Notes under the pieces: generated by a model
Told to the model about the DNA's origin: nothing
Databases searched by the model: none
The model's input: the letters and a program-made list of their open reading frames with translations, nothing else
From: Lacihabitans sp. LS3-19
GTDB lineage: Bacteria; Bacteroidota; Bacteroidia; Cytophagales; Spirosomataceae
Direction: 5' to 3'
Length of the DNA stretch: 64,000 nucleotides
NCBI RefSeq assembly: GCF_024343575.1
Contig: NZ_RJUA01000120.1
Span: 124,001 to 188,000 of the forward strand
Made by a program: the position numbers and the translations under genes
Part shown: positions 53,945-63,764 of the stretch, one piece after another
How positions within the stretch are numbered: position 1 is the first letter of the stretch
Layout: every line of letters begins with the position of its first letter

Positions 53945-55015
53945 TTAAGCAATATACCTAAAATCAGTTCCTGCTTTAAGATTTAACAAAAACTCATAAT
54001 ACAAATCAATACAAGCGTTTATGTCGTCTTTATGGCACATTTCTACGGTAGTATGCATATATTTTTGAGGTAAAGAAATCAATGCAGAAGCAACACCTTC
54101 TCCAGAATAAGCAAACGAATCTGTATCTGTTCCAGTCGAACGGCTAACCGCAGCTCTTTGAAAAGGAATATTTTTTTCTTCTGCCAAATCTATCAACATA
54201 TTTAGTAAATTGTTTTGAACAGCTGGGCCATAAGATAATGTAGGGCCTTTTCCACAAGCAATATCTCCATCCTTAATCTTATTGTACATCGGCGATTGGG
54301 TGTCGTGCGTAACATCACAACAGATGGCCACATCAGGCTTTAACCTTCTTGAAATCATCTCTGAACCTCTCAATCCTATCTCTTCCTGTACTGCATTTAC
54401 AATATAAAGCGTATAAGGCAACTCCTTCTTGTTCTCTTTTAATCTTCGTGCCACTTCAGCTATTATGTAACCTCCCATGCGGTTATCCAAAGCACGACCA
54501 ACATAGAATTTTTCATTTAATTCCATCAAGCTATCCTCAAAAGTCGCGACTGTTCCTACAGTTATGCCCATTGCCTCTACCTCAGCTTTGTTGGCAGCAC
54601 CTACATCTATAAAAATATTTTTTAATGTTGGCGTTTCTTCTTTGGCAGAATCTCTAACATGAATTGCCGGCCACCCAAAAATTCCTTTAACAATACCGTT
54701 CTTTCTGGTATGAAGATTTACCCGCATAGACGGTGCTATTTGATGATCAGAGCCACCATTTCTTCTTACATAAATATATCCGCTATCGGTTATATAGTTT
54801 ACAAACCACGAAATCTCATCCGAATGAGCTTCTATAACTACCTTATACGCTTTCCCAGGATTTACAACTCCAACAGCAGTTCCATAAACATCAATGATGG
54901 TTTCATCAATGTAGGGTCTTATGAAGTCAAGCCAAATCTGCTGTCCAGTACTTTCAAAACCAGTAGGAGAGGCGTTGTTGAGGTATTCGTAGAGAAATTT
55001 TATATTGTTTTCCAT
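53945..55015 (-). CDS. M42 family metallopeptidase (glutamyl aminopeptidase/endoglucanase-like)
   Basis: 356 residues, family length. Metal-binding residues of M42 are present: His-Asp in IEAHSDEISW, Asp in ALDNRMGGY, the Glu pair in AVQEEIGLRGS, Asp in CCDVTHDT, and His in KYMHTTVEMCH. These enzymes form dodecameric tetrahedral aminopeptidases in the cytoplasm and degrade peptides. It stands alone, convergent with the sugar dehydrogenase and divergent from the esterase gene. Confidence 0.9.
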   Translation of the reverse strand: MENNIKFLYEYLNNASPTGFESTGQQIWLDFIRPYIDETIIDVYGTAVGVVNPGKAYKVVIEAHSDEISWFVNYITDSGYIYVRRNGGSDHQIAPSMRVNLHTRKNGIVKGIFGWPAIHVRDSAKEETPTLKNIFIDVGAANKAEVEAMGITVGTVATFEDSLMELNEKFYVGRALDNRMGGYIIAEVARRLKENKKELPYTLYIVNAVQEEIGLRGSEMISRRLKPDVAICCDVTHDTQSPMYNKIKDGDIACGKGPTLSYGPAVQNNLLNMLIDLAEEKNIPFQRAAVSRSTGTDTDSFAYSGEGVASALISLPQKYMHTTVEMCHKDDINACIDLYYEFLLNLKAGTDFRYIA

Positions 55016-55209
55016 TAAATAATCATTTAGTTCAAAGCAAAAATAGCACCCATAGTTTTTAAGAAATACTAAATCTATATTTTTTTTGAAAAATAAATTG
55101 AAGATACTTGGCTATTAACCGATACTTTTAAAGTTTTCAAAAATAAGTGCTTTTAATTCAATAAATTGCAATTAAAATTTGATTAATATTCAACCAATCA
55201 CCTTAAAAA

Positions 55210-56982
55210 ATGAAAAGAAATATAACATTTCTGCTGATGTTTATTTTGGGCAAAACCCTCGCTCAAAGTAACCTTGAAAACTATTCAGTAGACCCAGCTT
55301 CTGTTGAACAGTCCAATGTACCAAAAGGGGAAATAATTAAATTTACTTATGACAATTCCAAGATTTTCCCTGGTACAGAAAGAGAGGTAAGTATTTATAT
55401 TCCAGTACAATATGATGGAAAAAAGCCTGCATGTGTTTATGTAAACCAAGACGGCATACAATGGAAAGCTCCCATAGTTTTTGATAACCTTATTCATTCC
55501 AAAGAAATGCCAATAACTATAGGTGTGTTTATCACGCCTGGCAAAGTAAAAACAAAAAATGCAGAAAATGCTATCGATAGATTCAATAGAAGCTTTGAAT
55601 ATGATGGTCTTGGAGACAATTACGTAAGGTTTTTACTGGAAGAAATTTTACCCGAAGTAGAAAAAATTAAAACCAAAGATGGAAGGTCGATAATTCTTTC
55701 TAAAAATGGCAATGATAGAGCAATTGGAGGTTCAAGCAGTGGAGCTGTTTGTGCATTTACAGTAGCATGGGAGCGTCCCGAAGAGTTTTCGAGAGTTTTT
55801 AGTGCTATCGGAACTTACACAGGTTTACGTGGAGCAGATAGATATGATATTTTAGTAAGAAAACACGAACCAAAACCGATCAGAATTTTCTTACAAGACG
55901 GTTCAAATGACTTAAATATTTATGCTGGTGATTGGTGGAAAGCCAACGAATCAATGGAAAGAGCTTTGACTTTTTCAGGCTATGATGTCAAGCATATTTG
56001 GGGAGAAGGAGCACATAACGGACAGCACGGAACGGCAGTTTTCCCAGAAGCCATGCGATGGTTATGGCGAGACTATCCAAACAAAATCAAGACAGGAAGT
56101 ACCAATAATCCATTTTTGAAAGATATTTTAATTGAAAATGAAGGCTGGGAATTGGTCGGTGAAAACTACGGTTTTACAGAAGGGACAGCCGTAAATGCGA
56201 AAGGAGAAGTGTTTTTTCAAGATATACCTAATGCCAAGACTTATAAAATTACACTAGATGGTAAGGTAGAAGTATATATTGAAGATTCAAAAAAAGCAAG
56301 TGGAACTACTTTCTCAAAAGCTGGTGATATGATAACCGCAACTGGTGGATGGTCACAACCGCCAACCAAGCAGGTTCATGCTTATAAAGACAATAAATCC
56401 TATTCAGTTTTAGCTGAAGAAACCCCTGGAAACGATGTGTCGATTTCCTACAACGGAAATGTGTATGTTACCTCGCCAGATGGTAGAGAAAAACCAAGTA
56501 AACTTTATCTGATCAAACCAAATGGAGAAAGAACGATTGTAGATGAGGGTTTGAAATTTGCCAATGGATTGTGCTTTTCGCCTGACCAAACACAATTGTA
56601 CGTAACAGAATCTGCTTCGCATTGGGTTTGGGTTTATTCTATTTTGCCAGACGGAAGCTTAGCCAACAAACAAAGATTTGGCTGGTTACATGTACTTGAC
56701 AAAGACGAAAATGCCTGGAGCGATGGAATTAAATGTGACAAAGAAGGAAGGATTTATGTAACAAGCTTAAGTGGATTACAGGTGATGGACCAATTAGGTA
56801 GAGTAAATGCCATAATTCCAGTTCCCAAAACCAAAGGACAAGTTTCCAATCTATGTTTCGGTGGGCCAAATTTCGATATACTTTATGCTTCTATTCATGA
56901 TAAAGTATATAAGAGAAAAGTTAATGTTCAGGGTGCAAATAACTTTGAAATGCCTATAAAGCCGAAAAATCCAAAATTGTAA
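55210..56982 (+). CDS. Secreted esterase (EstD-like) fused to SMP-30/gluconolactonase
   Basis: 590 residues with a signal peptide (KRNITFLLMFILGKTLAQ). The N-terminal half (about 30-295) is an alpha/beta-hydrolase of the enterochelin-esterase/EstD type with the nucleophile in GGSSSGAV and His in GAHNGQHG. The C-terminal half (about 310-585) is an SMP-30/gluconolactonase propeller (EGTAVNAKGEVFFQD, FANGLCFSPDQTQLYV, WSDGIKCDKEGRIYV). Both domains hydrolyse esters or lactones, so the protein may act on a lactone from extracellular sugar oxidation. The preceding PQQ-type dehydrogenase could supply it; that link is inferred. Confidence 0.85.
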   Translation: MKRNITFLLMFILGKTLAQSNLENYSVDPASVEQSNVPKGEIIKFTYDNSKIFPGTEREVSIYIPVQYDGKKPACVYVNQDGIQWKAPIVFDNLIHSKEMPITIGVFITPGKVKTKNAENAIDRFNRSFEYDGLGDNYVRFLLEEILPEVEKIKTKDGRSIILSKNGNDRAIGGSSSGAVCAFTVAWERPEEFSRVFSAIGTYTGLRGADRYDILVRKHEPKPIRIFLQDGSNDLNIYAGDWWKANESMERALTFSGYDVKHIWGEGAHNGQHGTAVFPEAMRWLWRDYPNKIKTGSTNNPFLKDILIENEGWELVGENYGFTEGTAVNAKGEVFFQDIPNAKTYKITLDGKVEVYIEDSKKASGTTFSKAGDMITATGGWSQPPTKQVHAYKDNKSYSVLAEETPGNDVSISYNGNVYVTSPDGREKPSKLYLIKPNGERTIVDEGLKFANGLCFSPDQTQLYVTESASHWVWVYSILPDGSLANKQRFGWLHVLDKDENAWSDGIKCDKEGRIYVTSLSGLQVMDQLGRVNAIIPVPKTKGQVSNLCFGGPNFDILYASIHDKVYKRKVNVQGANNFEMPIKPKNPKL

Positions 56983-57146
56983 TCGATTGAATTAGATTAT
57001 TTGTGGAATGTGTTTGGAAAGGCAAGTATTATTGAACCTAATATTGGATCTAAATTCAATATTTCATTTAAAAAAACCAAAAAATGGAACAAGGAAGCCT
57101 TATTTAGAGTTATTAAAAATAATGATTAATATTTATATTAATGAAT

Positions 57147-57154
57147 TATCTTTG
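57147..57154 (+). promoter_or_regulatory. Promoter -7 element of the suf operon
   Basis: TATCTTTG fits TAnnTTTG exactly, 27 nt before the sufC ATG. The -33 region lacks a perfect TTG. It indicates that sufC is the first gene of its transcript. Confidence 0.5.
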
Positions 57155-57181
57155 TACCATATAATCATTCAGAATTAGAAT

Positions 57182-57952
57182 ATGCTGAAAATCAGTAATT
57201 TACAAGCAAGAGTAGAAAGTAAAGAAATACTTAGAGGTATAAATTTAGAAATAAAACCAGGCGAAGTGCATGCTATAATGGGCCCAAATGGCTCAGGAAA
57301 GAGTACTTTGGCATCTGTTTTAGCAGGAAGAGAAGATTATGAAGTAACCGGAGGAACTGTTGAATTCAATGGTAAGGATTTATTGGAATTGGCACCTGAG
57401 GAAAGAGCTGCTGAAGGTATATTTTTAGCTTTTCAATATCCTGTTGAGATTCCTGGTGTGACAACCATCAATTTCTTGAAAACTGCTATCAATCAAATCA
57501 GAAAATACCACGAAAAAGATCCTCTAGATGCTGCACAGTTTCTTAAGTTAATGAAAGATAAAGCAAAATCTGTAAAAATCGATGATCAATTATTGAGACG
57601 TTCGCTTAATGAGGGTTTTTCTGGCGGTGAAAAGAAACGTAATGAAATATTCCAAATGGCCATGTTAGAGCCTTCTTTGGGTATTTTGGACGAAACTGAC
57701 TCAGGTCTTGACATTGACGCATTGAAAATTGTGGCGGATGGTGTAAACCAATTACGTTCGAAAGATCGCTCTTTCATAGTAGTTACCCACTACCAAAGAT
57801 TGTTGGATTACATCGTGCCAGACTTTGTTCACGTTTTATACAAAGGAAAAATTGTGAAATCAGGTACAAAAGAATTGGCACTTGAACTAGAAGAAAAAGG
57901 TTACGATTGGATTAAAGCCGAAGCAGATGCTTTAGAAGCTTCAATGGTTTAA
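57182..57952 (+). CDS. sufC: SufC, ATPase of the SUF Fe-S cluster assembly complex
   Basis: 256 residues. ABC-type ATPase motifs: Walker A GPNGSGKST, Q-loop FQYPVEIPGV, signature FSGGEKKRNEI, Walker B LGILDETDSGLD, and H-loop VVTHYQRLL. The SufC-specific ETDSGLD and KKRNEI are present. SufC works with SufB and SufD as the SufBC2D scaffold. It is the first gene of the operon here; sufB is not upstream, where an esterase gene and a promoter lie. Confidence 0.96.
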   Translation: MLKISNLQARVESKEILRGINLEIKPGEVHAIMGPNGSGKSTLASVLAGREDYEVTGGTVEFNGKDLLELAPEERAAEGIFLAFQYPVEIPGVTTINFLKTAINQIRKYHEKDPLDAAQFLKLMKDKAKSVKIDDQLLRRSLNEGFSGGEKKRNEIFQMAMLEPSLGILDETDSGLDIDALKIVADGVNQLRSKDRSFIVVTHYQRLLDYIVPDFVHVLYKGKIVKSGTKELALELEEKGYDWIKAEADALEASMV

Positions 57953-57979
57953 TTTTTTAATTCATTTAATAAAACAAAA

Positions 57980-59284
57980 ATGTCATTTCCCAATATTCAG
58001 GCCCAATACGAGGCTGAATTTGAAAATATTCAAAAAAATCTCAACGGAAAGTCCGATTCTTCATTTAACAAGATTCGTAGATCTGCATTTGAGAAATATA
58101 AATCTTTGGGTTTACCAAGTGTTAAAAATGAAGATTGGAAATATTCAAATCTGAAAGGTTTAGAGAAAATTTCCGTTTCGTTCCCCAAAGCCTCAAATTT
58201 TGATTCTTCTATCTTCAAAAGTCTACCTTTAAGTGATTTAGAAGGTATTTCTTTGTGTTTTGTAAATGGAATTTTCCAAACTGAGCTATCACATATTGAG
58301 GAAAGTAGCAAAATCAAAGTGATGTCTCTCGACCAAGCTTTGGAGCAAAATCCAGAAATAATTGAGAAATATTACGGAAAATCCCTTGATCTTGAAAAAG
58401 AAAGTGTTTCTGCCTTAAATGTAGCCTTAGCATCGACTGGTTCAGTCATCATAATACCTGATAATTCTACTTTAGACCAAGCAGTAATAATAAAAAACAT
58501 CTCAGACGTAAATTCTGGTGACATTTCTAATAACATTCATAATCTGATAGTTATTGGTAAAAATGCTGAGGTGAAAGTTGTAGAAATATTCCAAACTGTT
58601 GGAGAGCATGCAGCTATTTCGAATCTTGTTACTGAGATTTTTGTAGATGAAGACGCAAGAGCAGATTACTATAAAATTCAAGATGAAAACGATAAAAGTT
58701 ATCATTTAGGAACAACTCAAGTAATTCAAGCCGCAAAAAGTTATTTTTATGCAGCCACAGTTACTATCAATGGAGGCTTTGTTAGAAATAACCTAAATTT
58801 GGTTTTAGATGGAGAGCATATAGAAAGCCACATGTTTGGTTTGTATATTCCTAATGGCAAACAACACATTGACAATCATACATTAGTAGACCACAGAAAG
58901 CCCAATTGCGAAAGTAATGAACTTTATAAAGGCGTGTTAATGGACAGTAGCAATGGCGTTTTTAATGGTAAAATCTTTGTTAGAGAAGATGCCCAAAAAA
59001 CAAATGCTTATCAAAACTGCAGAAACGTAATTACTTCTGACAATGCATCAATGAATTCTAAACCTCAGTTGGAGATTTGGGCAGATGATGTAAAATGTTC
59101 GCATGGTACCACAACAGGAAAACTTAACGATGAAGCAATATTTTATATGCAATCTCGCGGTATTCCTAAACCAGAGGCCATAAGATTACAATTGGTGGCT
59201 TTTGCTGAAGACGTTGTATCTCAAATAAAAATTGAAAAATTAAGAGATATGCTGGATGTATTAATTGAAAATAAATTAACATAA
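57980..59284 (+). CDS. sufD: SufD, scaffold subunit of SUF
   Basis: 434 residues. An N-terminal helical part (KYKSLGLPSVKNEDWKYSNL) is followed by the right-handed parallel beta-helix typical of SufB/SufD, with the conserved C-terminal helical block (SHGTTTGKLNDEAIFYMQSRGI) that contains the histidine expected at the SufB-SufD interface. It is distinguished from SufB by length and by the lack of the SufB Cys-rich N-terminus. It starts 27 nt after sufC. Confidence 0.93.
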   Translation: MSFPNIQAQYEAEFENIQKNLNGKSDSSFNKIRRSAFEKYKSLGLPSVKNEDWKYSNLKGLEKISVSFPKASNFDSSIFKSLPLSDLEGISLCFVNGIFQTELSHIEESSKIKVMSLDQALEQNPEIIEKYYGKSLDLEKESVSALNVALASTGSVIIIPDNSTLDQAVIIKNISDVNSGDISNNIHNLIVIGKNAEVKVVEIFQTVGEHAAISNLVTEIFVDEDARADYYKIQDENDKSYHLGTTQVIQAAKSYFYAATVTINGGFVRNNLNLVLDGEHIESHMFGLYIPNGKQHIDNHTLVDHRKPNCESNELYKGVLMDSSNGVFNGKIFVREDAQKTNAYQNCRNVITSDNASMNSKPQLEIWADDVKCSHGTTTGKLNDEAIFYMQSRGIPKPEAIRLQLVAFAEDVVSQIKIEKLRDMLDVLIENKLT

Positions 59285-59314
59285 TCTCGTTTTGAGATAA
59301 AAAAAATAGGTAAA

Positions 59315-60535
59315 GTGGAGCTTGATATACATACGATTAGAAAAGATTTCCCTATTTTAGAAGAAACGGTAGGTGGCAAAAAATTAGTATATTTTGACAA
59401 TGCAGCCACCACGCAAAAGCCAAAAATAGTAATCGATGCTATTACAGATTACTATTCGGCCTACAATGCCAACATTCACAGAGGCATTCATCATTTGGCT
59501 GAAAAAGCAACTGCTGCATTTGAAGATACAAGAAAAACGGTAAAGACTTTTTTGAATGCCGCCTCAACTGAGGAAATAATTTTTACTTATGGCACTACCG
59601 ATTCAATAAATCTAGTAGCCAATACTTTTGGGAAAAAATTTATTGGAGAAGGTGACGAAATAATCATTTCGACACTTGAGCATCATTCCAACATAGTGCC
59701 TTGGCAAATGCTATGTGAAGAAAAAGGTGCTATTTTAAAAGTAATTCCAATAAATGAAGATGGTGAACTTTTAATGGATGAATACAAGAACCTGCTTTCT
59801 GATAAAACGAAATTGGTTTCAGTAGTTCATGTTTCTAATGCTTTAGGGACAATAAATCCAATTAAATCCATCATTGATGAAGCTCATAAAGTAGGGGCAA
59901 AGGTCTTAATAGACGGTGCACAAGCAAGTAGTCATATTAATATAGATGTGCAGGATTTAGATGTAGATTTTTATGCTCTTTCAGCACACAAACTTTTTGG
60001 TCCTACGGGAGTAGGTATATTATATGGAAAAAAGGACCTTCTTTTGGCCATGCCTCCTTACAGAGGTGGCGGCGAAATGATAAAGGAGGTTACTTTTGAA
60101 AAAACAACTTATGCCGATTTGCCATATAAATTTGAAGCTGGAACACCCAATATAGCAGATGTTATGGCTTTTAAGTTTGCGATTGACTATATAAATACAA
60201 TCGGAAAGGAGAACATTGCAGAACATGAAAATCAACTTTTAGAATACGCTACTGAGAAATTAGAAGAAATTCCAGGACTGAAAATTATAGGAAAAGCAAA
60301 GGAAAAAGTTAGCGTTATATCATTTGTTCTAGAAAATATTCACCCCCAAGATATAGGAATTATTTTAGACCAGCAAGGTATTGCTATAAGGACTGGTCAT
60401 CATTGTACGCAGCCTTTGATGCAAAGATTTAACATCCCAGGCACTGCAAGGGCTTCATTTTCAGTATATAATACTTTTGAAGAAGTCGATTCTTTAATAG
60501 CTGGCATCAAGAAAGTACAAAAACTTCTTTCATAA
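59315..60535 (+). CDS. sufS: SufS, PLP-dependent cysteine desulfurase
   Basis: 406 residues starting with GTG. Group II cysteine desulfurase: the PLP Lys lies in ALSAHKLFGPTG, the HHSNIVPWQ block binds the cofactor, and the catalytic Cys is in RTGHHCTQPLMQRF. It takes sulfur from cysteine to a persulfide and passes it to SufE. It ends 2 nt before sufE, consistent with translational coupling. Confidence 0.95.
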   Translation: MELDIHTIRKDFPILEETVGGKKLVYFDNAATTQKPKIVIDAITDYYSAYNANIHRGIHHLAEKATAAFEDTRKTVKTFLNAASTEEIIFTYGTTDSINLVANTFGKKFIGEGDEIIISTLEHHSNIVPWQMLCEEKGAILKVIPINEDGELLMDEYKNLLSDKTKLVSVVHVSNALGTINPIKSIIDEAHKVGAKVLIDGAQASSHINIDVQDLDVDFYALSAHKLFGPTGVGILYGKKDLLLAMPPYRGGGEMIKEVTFEKTTYADLPYKFEAGTPNIADVMAFKFAIDYINTIGKENIAEHENQLLEYATEKLEEIPGLKIIGKAKEKVSVISFVLENIHPQDIGIILDQQGIAIRTGHHCTQPLMQRFNIPGTARASFSVYNTFEEVDSLIAGIKKVQKLLS

Positions 60536-60537
60536 AA

Positions 60538-60960
60538 ATGACGATAAACGAACAACAGGAAGAATTAATTGAGAATTTCGAATTATTTGATGATTGGGAA
60601 GAGAAGTACGAATACATCATTGATTTAGGTAAAAAATTACCCGGATTGGCTGATGAATTCAAGACAGAGGATAATATAATAAAAGGTTGTCAGTCATTGG
60701 TTTGGCTTAATGCAAAATTTGAAGATGGAAATGTTGTTTTCGAAGCTGATAGTCAAGCGATTATAGTAAAAGGATTAGTAAACATGCTTTTGCAGGTTTT
60801 ATCTGATCATACTCCGCAAGAAATATTAGATGCGGATCTTTATTTTATAGATAGAATAGGCCTTACAAGCCATTTGGCTCAAACCCGTTCTAATGGATTA
60901 GCTTCTATGGTTAAGCAAATGAAAACCTACGCTTTGGCTTACCAAAGTTTAGGAAAATAA
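60538..60960 (+). CDS. sufE: SufE, sulfur acceptor protein
   Basis: 140 residues. The SufE core is EDNIIKGCQSLVWLNAKFE, with the persulfide-carrying Cys in GCQS. C-terminal IDRIGLTSHLAQTRSNGLASM matches the family. It accepts sulfur from SufS and gives it to the SufBCD scaffold. Confidence 0.95.
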   Translation: MTINEQQEELIENFELFDDWEEKYEYIIDLGKKLPGLADEFKTEDNIIKGCQSLVWLNAKFEDGNVVFEADSQAIIVKGLVNMLLQVLSDHTPQEILDADLYFIDRIGLTSHLAQTRSNGLASMVKQMKTYALAYQSLGK

Positions 60961-61015
60961 AGAACTTAATAAATTAAATAAGTGTTTTTTAGAAAGTATT
61001 TAAAGCCTAATTGAA

Positions 61016-61333
61016 ATGGACGCACAGGAAGAAGAATTGAAAAATAAAGTAATAGAGGCCATAAAGCAAGTATATGACCCCGAAATACCCGTAGATGTTT
61101 TTGAGTTGGGATTAATTTATGATATCAAAATATTCCCTGTCAATAATGTATTCGTTTTAATGACACTAACATCACCATCATGTCCTTCGGCTGAGGCAAT
61201 TCCTTCAGAGATAGAAGAAAAAATCAGAGAAGTTGAGGGAGTTAATGACGTTAGTATAGAACTTACCTTTGATCCTCCTTACGGCACCGAGATGATGAGT
61301 GAAGTTGCCAAGTTAGAACTTGGTTTTTTGTAA
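61016..61333 (+). CDS. MIP18/DUF59 family protein (SufT-like)
   Basis: 105 residues. The MIP18/DUF59 signature runs DPEIPVDVFELGLIYDI, then LTSPSCPSAEAIP with the conserved Cys. The protein is thought to help in Fe-S cluster maturation or transfer. It is 55 nt after sufE in the same transcript direction. Whether it acts as SufT or as a separate carrier is not known. Confidence 0.9.
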   Translation: MDAQEEELKNKVIEAIKQVYDPEIPVDVFELGLIYDIKIFPVNNVFVLMTLTSPSCPSAEAIPSEIEEKIREVEGVNDVSIELTFDPPYGTEMMSEVAKLELGFL

Positions 61334-61420
61334 AAAAAGCTTTTTGGGTTAACCCCTCCATTTTGCTGAAAAGAATTTGAAATTTCCCGAAGGGGTCGGG
61401 GATTAAAATAAAAAATAAAA

Positions 61421-61843
61421 ATGTATCCTCCTCATTTAGTAGCTCCAATGAAAGAAGACCTTACATCAGTAGGGTTTAAGCAATTGACATCTGCAGCAGA
61501 TGTTGATCAATTTATGGCAGATCAAAAAGGTACTGCTTTAGTAGTAATAAATTCAGTTTGTGGCTGTGCGGCAGGTACATGTCGTCCAGGTGCAAAACTT
61601 TCTCTTCAAATGTCAGAGAATAAGCCTGACCAATTGGTGACAGTTTTTGCTGGTGTAGACACAGAAGCGACGCAACGTATGCGTGACTATATTCCATTGC
61701 CTCCATCTTCTCCTTCTATAGCATTATTTAAAGACGGTGAATTGGTGCATTTCGTAGAGAGACATCATATTGAAGGTCGTTCAGCTGAAATGATTGGTGG
61801 TCACTTGGCTGCAGTTTACGAAGAAGTTTGTGTAGCTGAATAA
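61421..61843 (+). CDS. BrxA/BrxB family bacilliredoxin (YphP/YqiW-like)
   Basis: 140 residues. The bacilliredoxin signature VVINSVCGCAAGTCRPG includes the redox C-x-C, and PPSSPSIALFKDGELVHF matches the family. It reduces bacillithiol-mixed disulfides or acts as a disulfide isomerase. Bacillithiol-dependent thiol-redox enzymes are known in Bacteroidota. It closes the suf run and may protect Fe-S assembly during oxidative stress. An inverted repeat (ACCCCT...AGGGGT) lies in the 88-nt gap before it and could form a leader hairpin. Confidence 0.9.
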   Translation: MYPPHLVAPMKEDLTSVGFKQLTSAADVDQFMADQKGTALVVINSVCGCAAGTCRPGAKLSLQMSENKPDQLVTVFAGVDTEATQRMRDYIPLPPSSPSIALFKDGELVHFVERHHIEGRSAEMIGGHLAAVYEEVCVAE

Positions 61844-61845
61844 TT

Positions 61846-62985
61846 TCAGTCCCAAAACAAGTCAGAAGCGATTTTATCAGAAAATATTCGACCTCTGTCC
61901 GTGATTCTGATAGTGTTTTCGTTTTGCAAAATAAGATTTTGAGATTTCAGAGTCTCTAAAGTATCCCAAAAAGAAGAAGGAACAACTTCTGACATTTGGG
62001 ATATTTTGTTTAAATCAACTCCCCAAATGGTTCTTAGTCCACAGAGTAAATAATCATTAATTTTTTCAGAAACGGAAAGTTTTTCTAAATTAAAAGGAAC
62101 AATTCCCGCTTCAATTTCTTTGATATATTTTGTATTATTTGAAACATTCGCTTGCCTTGTTTCAAGATTATACGAATGTGCAGAAGGCCCTATGCCCAAA
62201 TATTCTTCGTTTTTCCAGTAGGATGAGTTATGTATAGCGAATTTATCATTTTTTGCAAAGTTTGATATTTCATATTGAATAAAACCCTGCTTTAGTAAGC
62301 CTTCTACCAGTATTTCAAATTGTTCAGCTGCGTAATCTTCACTAATTGGAGCTATTTTTTTTTGCTTAAGCCATTTACCAAAAACAGTTGAATCTTCAAT
62401 AGTTAGGTTATAGGCAGAAATATGTTCTAAATTAAAATCCTTAATTATCTCTAAATCTTTTTGGAGAATCTCATTGTGTTTTTCATTCGAAAAATCACCG
62501 CCATTTTTGGCATAAATTAAATCTACCGTAAGATTATTAGAAAAATTACTTTGCAAAAGTTTAACGGCTTCAAAGCTTTGCTCCGAATTATGAGCACGAT
62601 TCATAAATTTTAGAAGCTCTTCATTAAAAGTTTGAATACCCAAACTCACTCTATTTATTCCAAATGATTTCCAAGTATTTATTGCCTCCAAAGAAATATC
62701 ATCCGGATTGGTCTCAATGGTAATTTCTTCTAAAGCTGATAAATCATAAATATTTGAAATAGTAGAAAAGATTTTTTCAAAATCATTTCCTGATAGGAGC
62801 GAAGGTGTTCCTCCTCCAAAATATATCGTTTGGAGTTTTTTCTCTTTTAAATAATCTTTTTGAAGTTCAATCTCTTTACAAATAGCATTTACAACTTTCT
62901 CCATTTGTTGAAGGTTGGTGCTAAAATGAAAATCACAATAATAACATGCTTGTTTACAAAAAGGAATATGAATGTAAAGGTGCAT
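61846..62985 (-). CDS. hemW: HemW-type radical SAM protein
   Basis: 379 residues. The radical-SAM cluster motif CKQACYYCDFH (C10, C14, C17) is at the N-terminus, and YFGGGTPSLLSGNDF and INRVSLGIQTFN are typical of HemW/HemN-like proteins. HemW is proposed to be a haem chaperone rather than a coproporphyrinogen oxidase; it lacks the N-terminal HemN extension. It overlaps the methyltransferase by one nt, and thus is translationally coupled. Confidence 0.9.
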   Translation of the reverse strand: MHLYIHIPFCKQACYYCDFHFSTNLQQMEKVVNAICKEIELQKDYLKEKKLQTIYFGGGTPSLLSGNDFEKIFSTISNIYDLSALEEITIETNPDDISLEAINTWKSFGINRVSLGIQTFNEELLKFMNRAHNSEQSFEAVKLLQSNFSNNLTVDLIYAKNGGDFSNEKHNEILQKDLEIIKDFNLEHISAYNLTIEDSTVFGKWLKQKKIAPISEDYAAEQFEILVEGLLKQGFIQYEISNFAKNDKFAIHNSSYWKNEEYLGIGPSAHSYNLETRQANVSNNTKYIKEIEAGIVPFNLEKLSVSEKINDYLLCGLRTIWGVDLNKISQMSEVVPSSFWDTLETLKSQNLILQNENTIRITDRGRIFSDKIASDLFWD

Positions 62986-63758
62986 TATTTGGTAGCCACA
63001 AAGAAATAGTCAATGCATTTCTCCGGCTCCTCGCTTAAATAATGATCGTCCCAATTGATTTCTGCCGCCAAACCTTCAGATTGTTGCAAAAGTTTGTTTC
63101 TATTGAATCTGTTCAGTATTTCGTAAGGAATTCTCAAAATCCATGCAGGCAAATTGTGTTGAAGATTAAAAATATCCCAACGCATAATTTTGTTTACCGA
63201 AGCTTTGTTTTGAGCATAATATTCCCAAACTTTATCATTTCCACCAACACCTTTGGCGTCCAAAGTTTTAAAATACTTCAACATCAAGTTTTTAAGTTCT
63301 TCCGTTTTATATTCTCTAATATGCCAAGGATTTCTACTTAAAGAATAATCTTTATTGACAGTGGTTAGGAGTATTTTTCCACCTGGTTTTAGCACACGGT
63401 GTGCCTCTTGTAAAAACTTATGGTCGTTTTGTATATGCTCAATTACCTGAAAAGTAACGATAAAATCAAAGGTATTATCTTCAAATTCTGTTAAAAAAGG
63501 AAGATTAGCCGTATTAAAATAATGCTTTGGGTGTTTTTCTTGAAGAGCCTTAATCAATGGCTCATTTTTGTCCAAACCCGTAAAATGCTCACACGAACTT
63601 ATTAGTTTTTCAACCCCTCGGCCCCAACCACAACCTAACTCAAGCACTTTACCACTAATAATTTTTGCGGCCATTTCATATGGAAAATACAATCTTTGGT
63701 GTACTGGATTGTCTGAAAGAATCTCAGCACTGGTTATTTCGGTTGTCGCGTAAGTCAT
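62985..63758 (-). CDS. Class I SAM-dependent methyltransferase
   Basis: 257 residues. The SAM motif I is VLELGCGWGRGVEKL, followed by FDFIVTFQVIEHI and LKPGGKILLTTVNKD (motifs II-III of a class I methyltransferase). Substrate is unknown; the WGRGV and C-terminal helical part suggest no clear family. It lies upstream of hemW in the same operon. Confidence 0.85.
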   Translation of the reverse strand: MTYATTEITSAEILSDNPVHQRLYFPYEMAAKIISGKVLELGCGWGRGVEKLISSCEHFTGLDKNEPLIKALQEKHPKHYFNTANLPFLTEFEDNTFDFIVTFQVIEHIQNDHKFLQEAHRVLKPGGKILLTTVNKDYSLSRNPWHIREYKTEELKNLMLKYFKTLDAKGVGGNDKVWEYYAQNKASVNKIMRWDIFNLQHNLPAWILRIPYEILNRFNRNKLLQQSEGLAAEINWDDHYLSEEPEKCIDYFFVATK

Positions 63759-63764
63759 TTTATT

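Noticed and set aside
56983-57181. A sufB remnant upstream of sufC
   Set aside because: I translated the gap in mind and found no SufB-like segment; it contains a promoter and AT-rich sequence.
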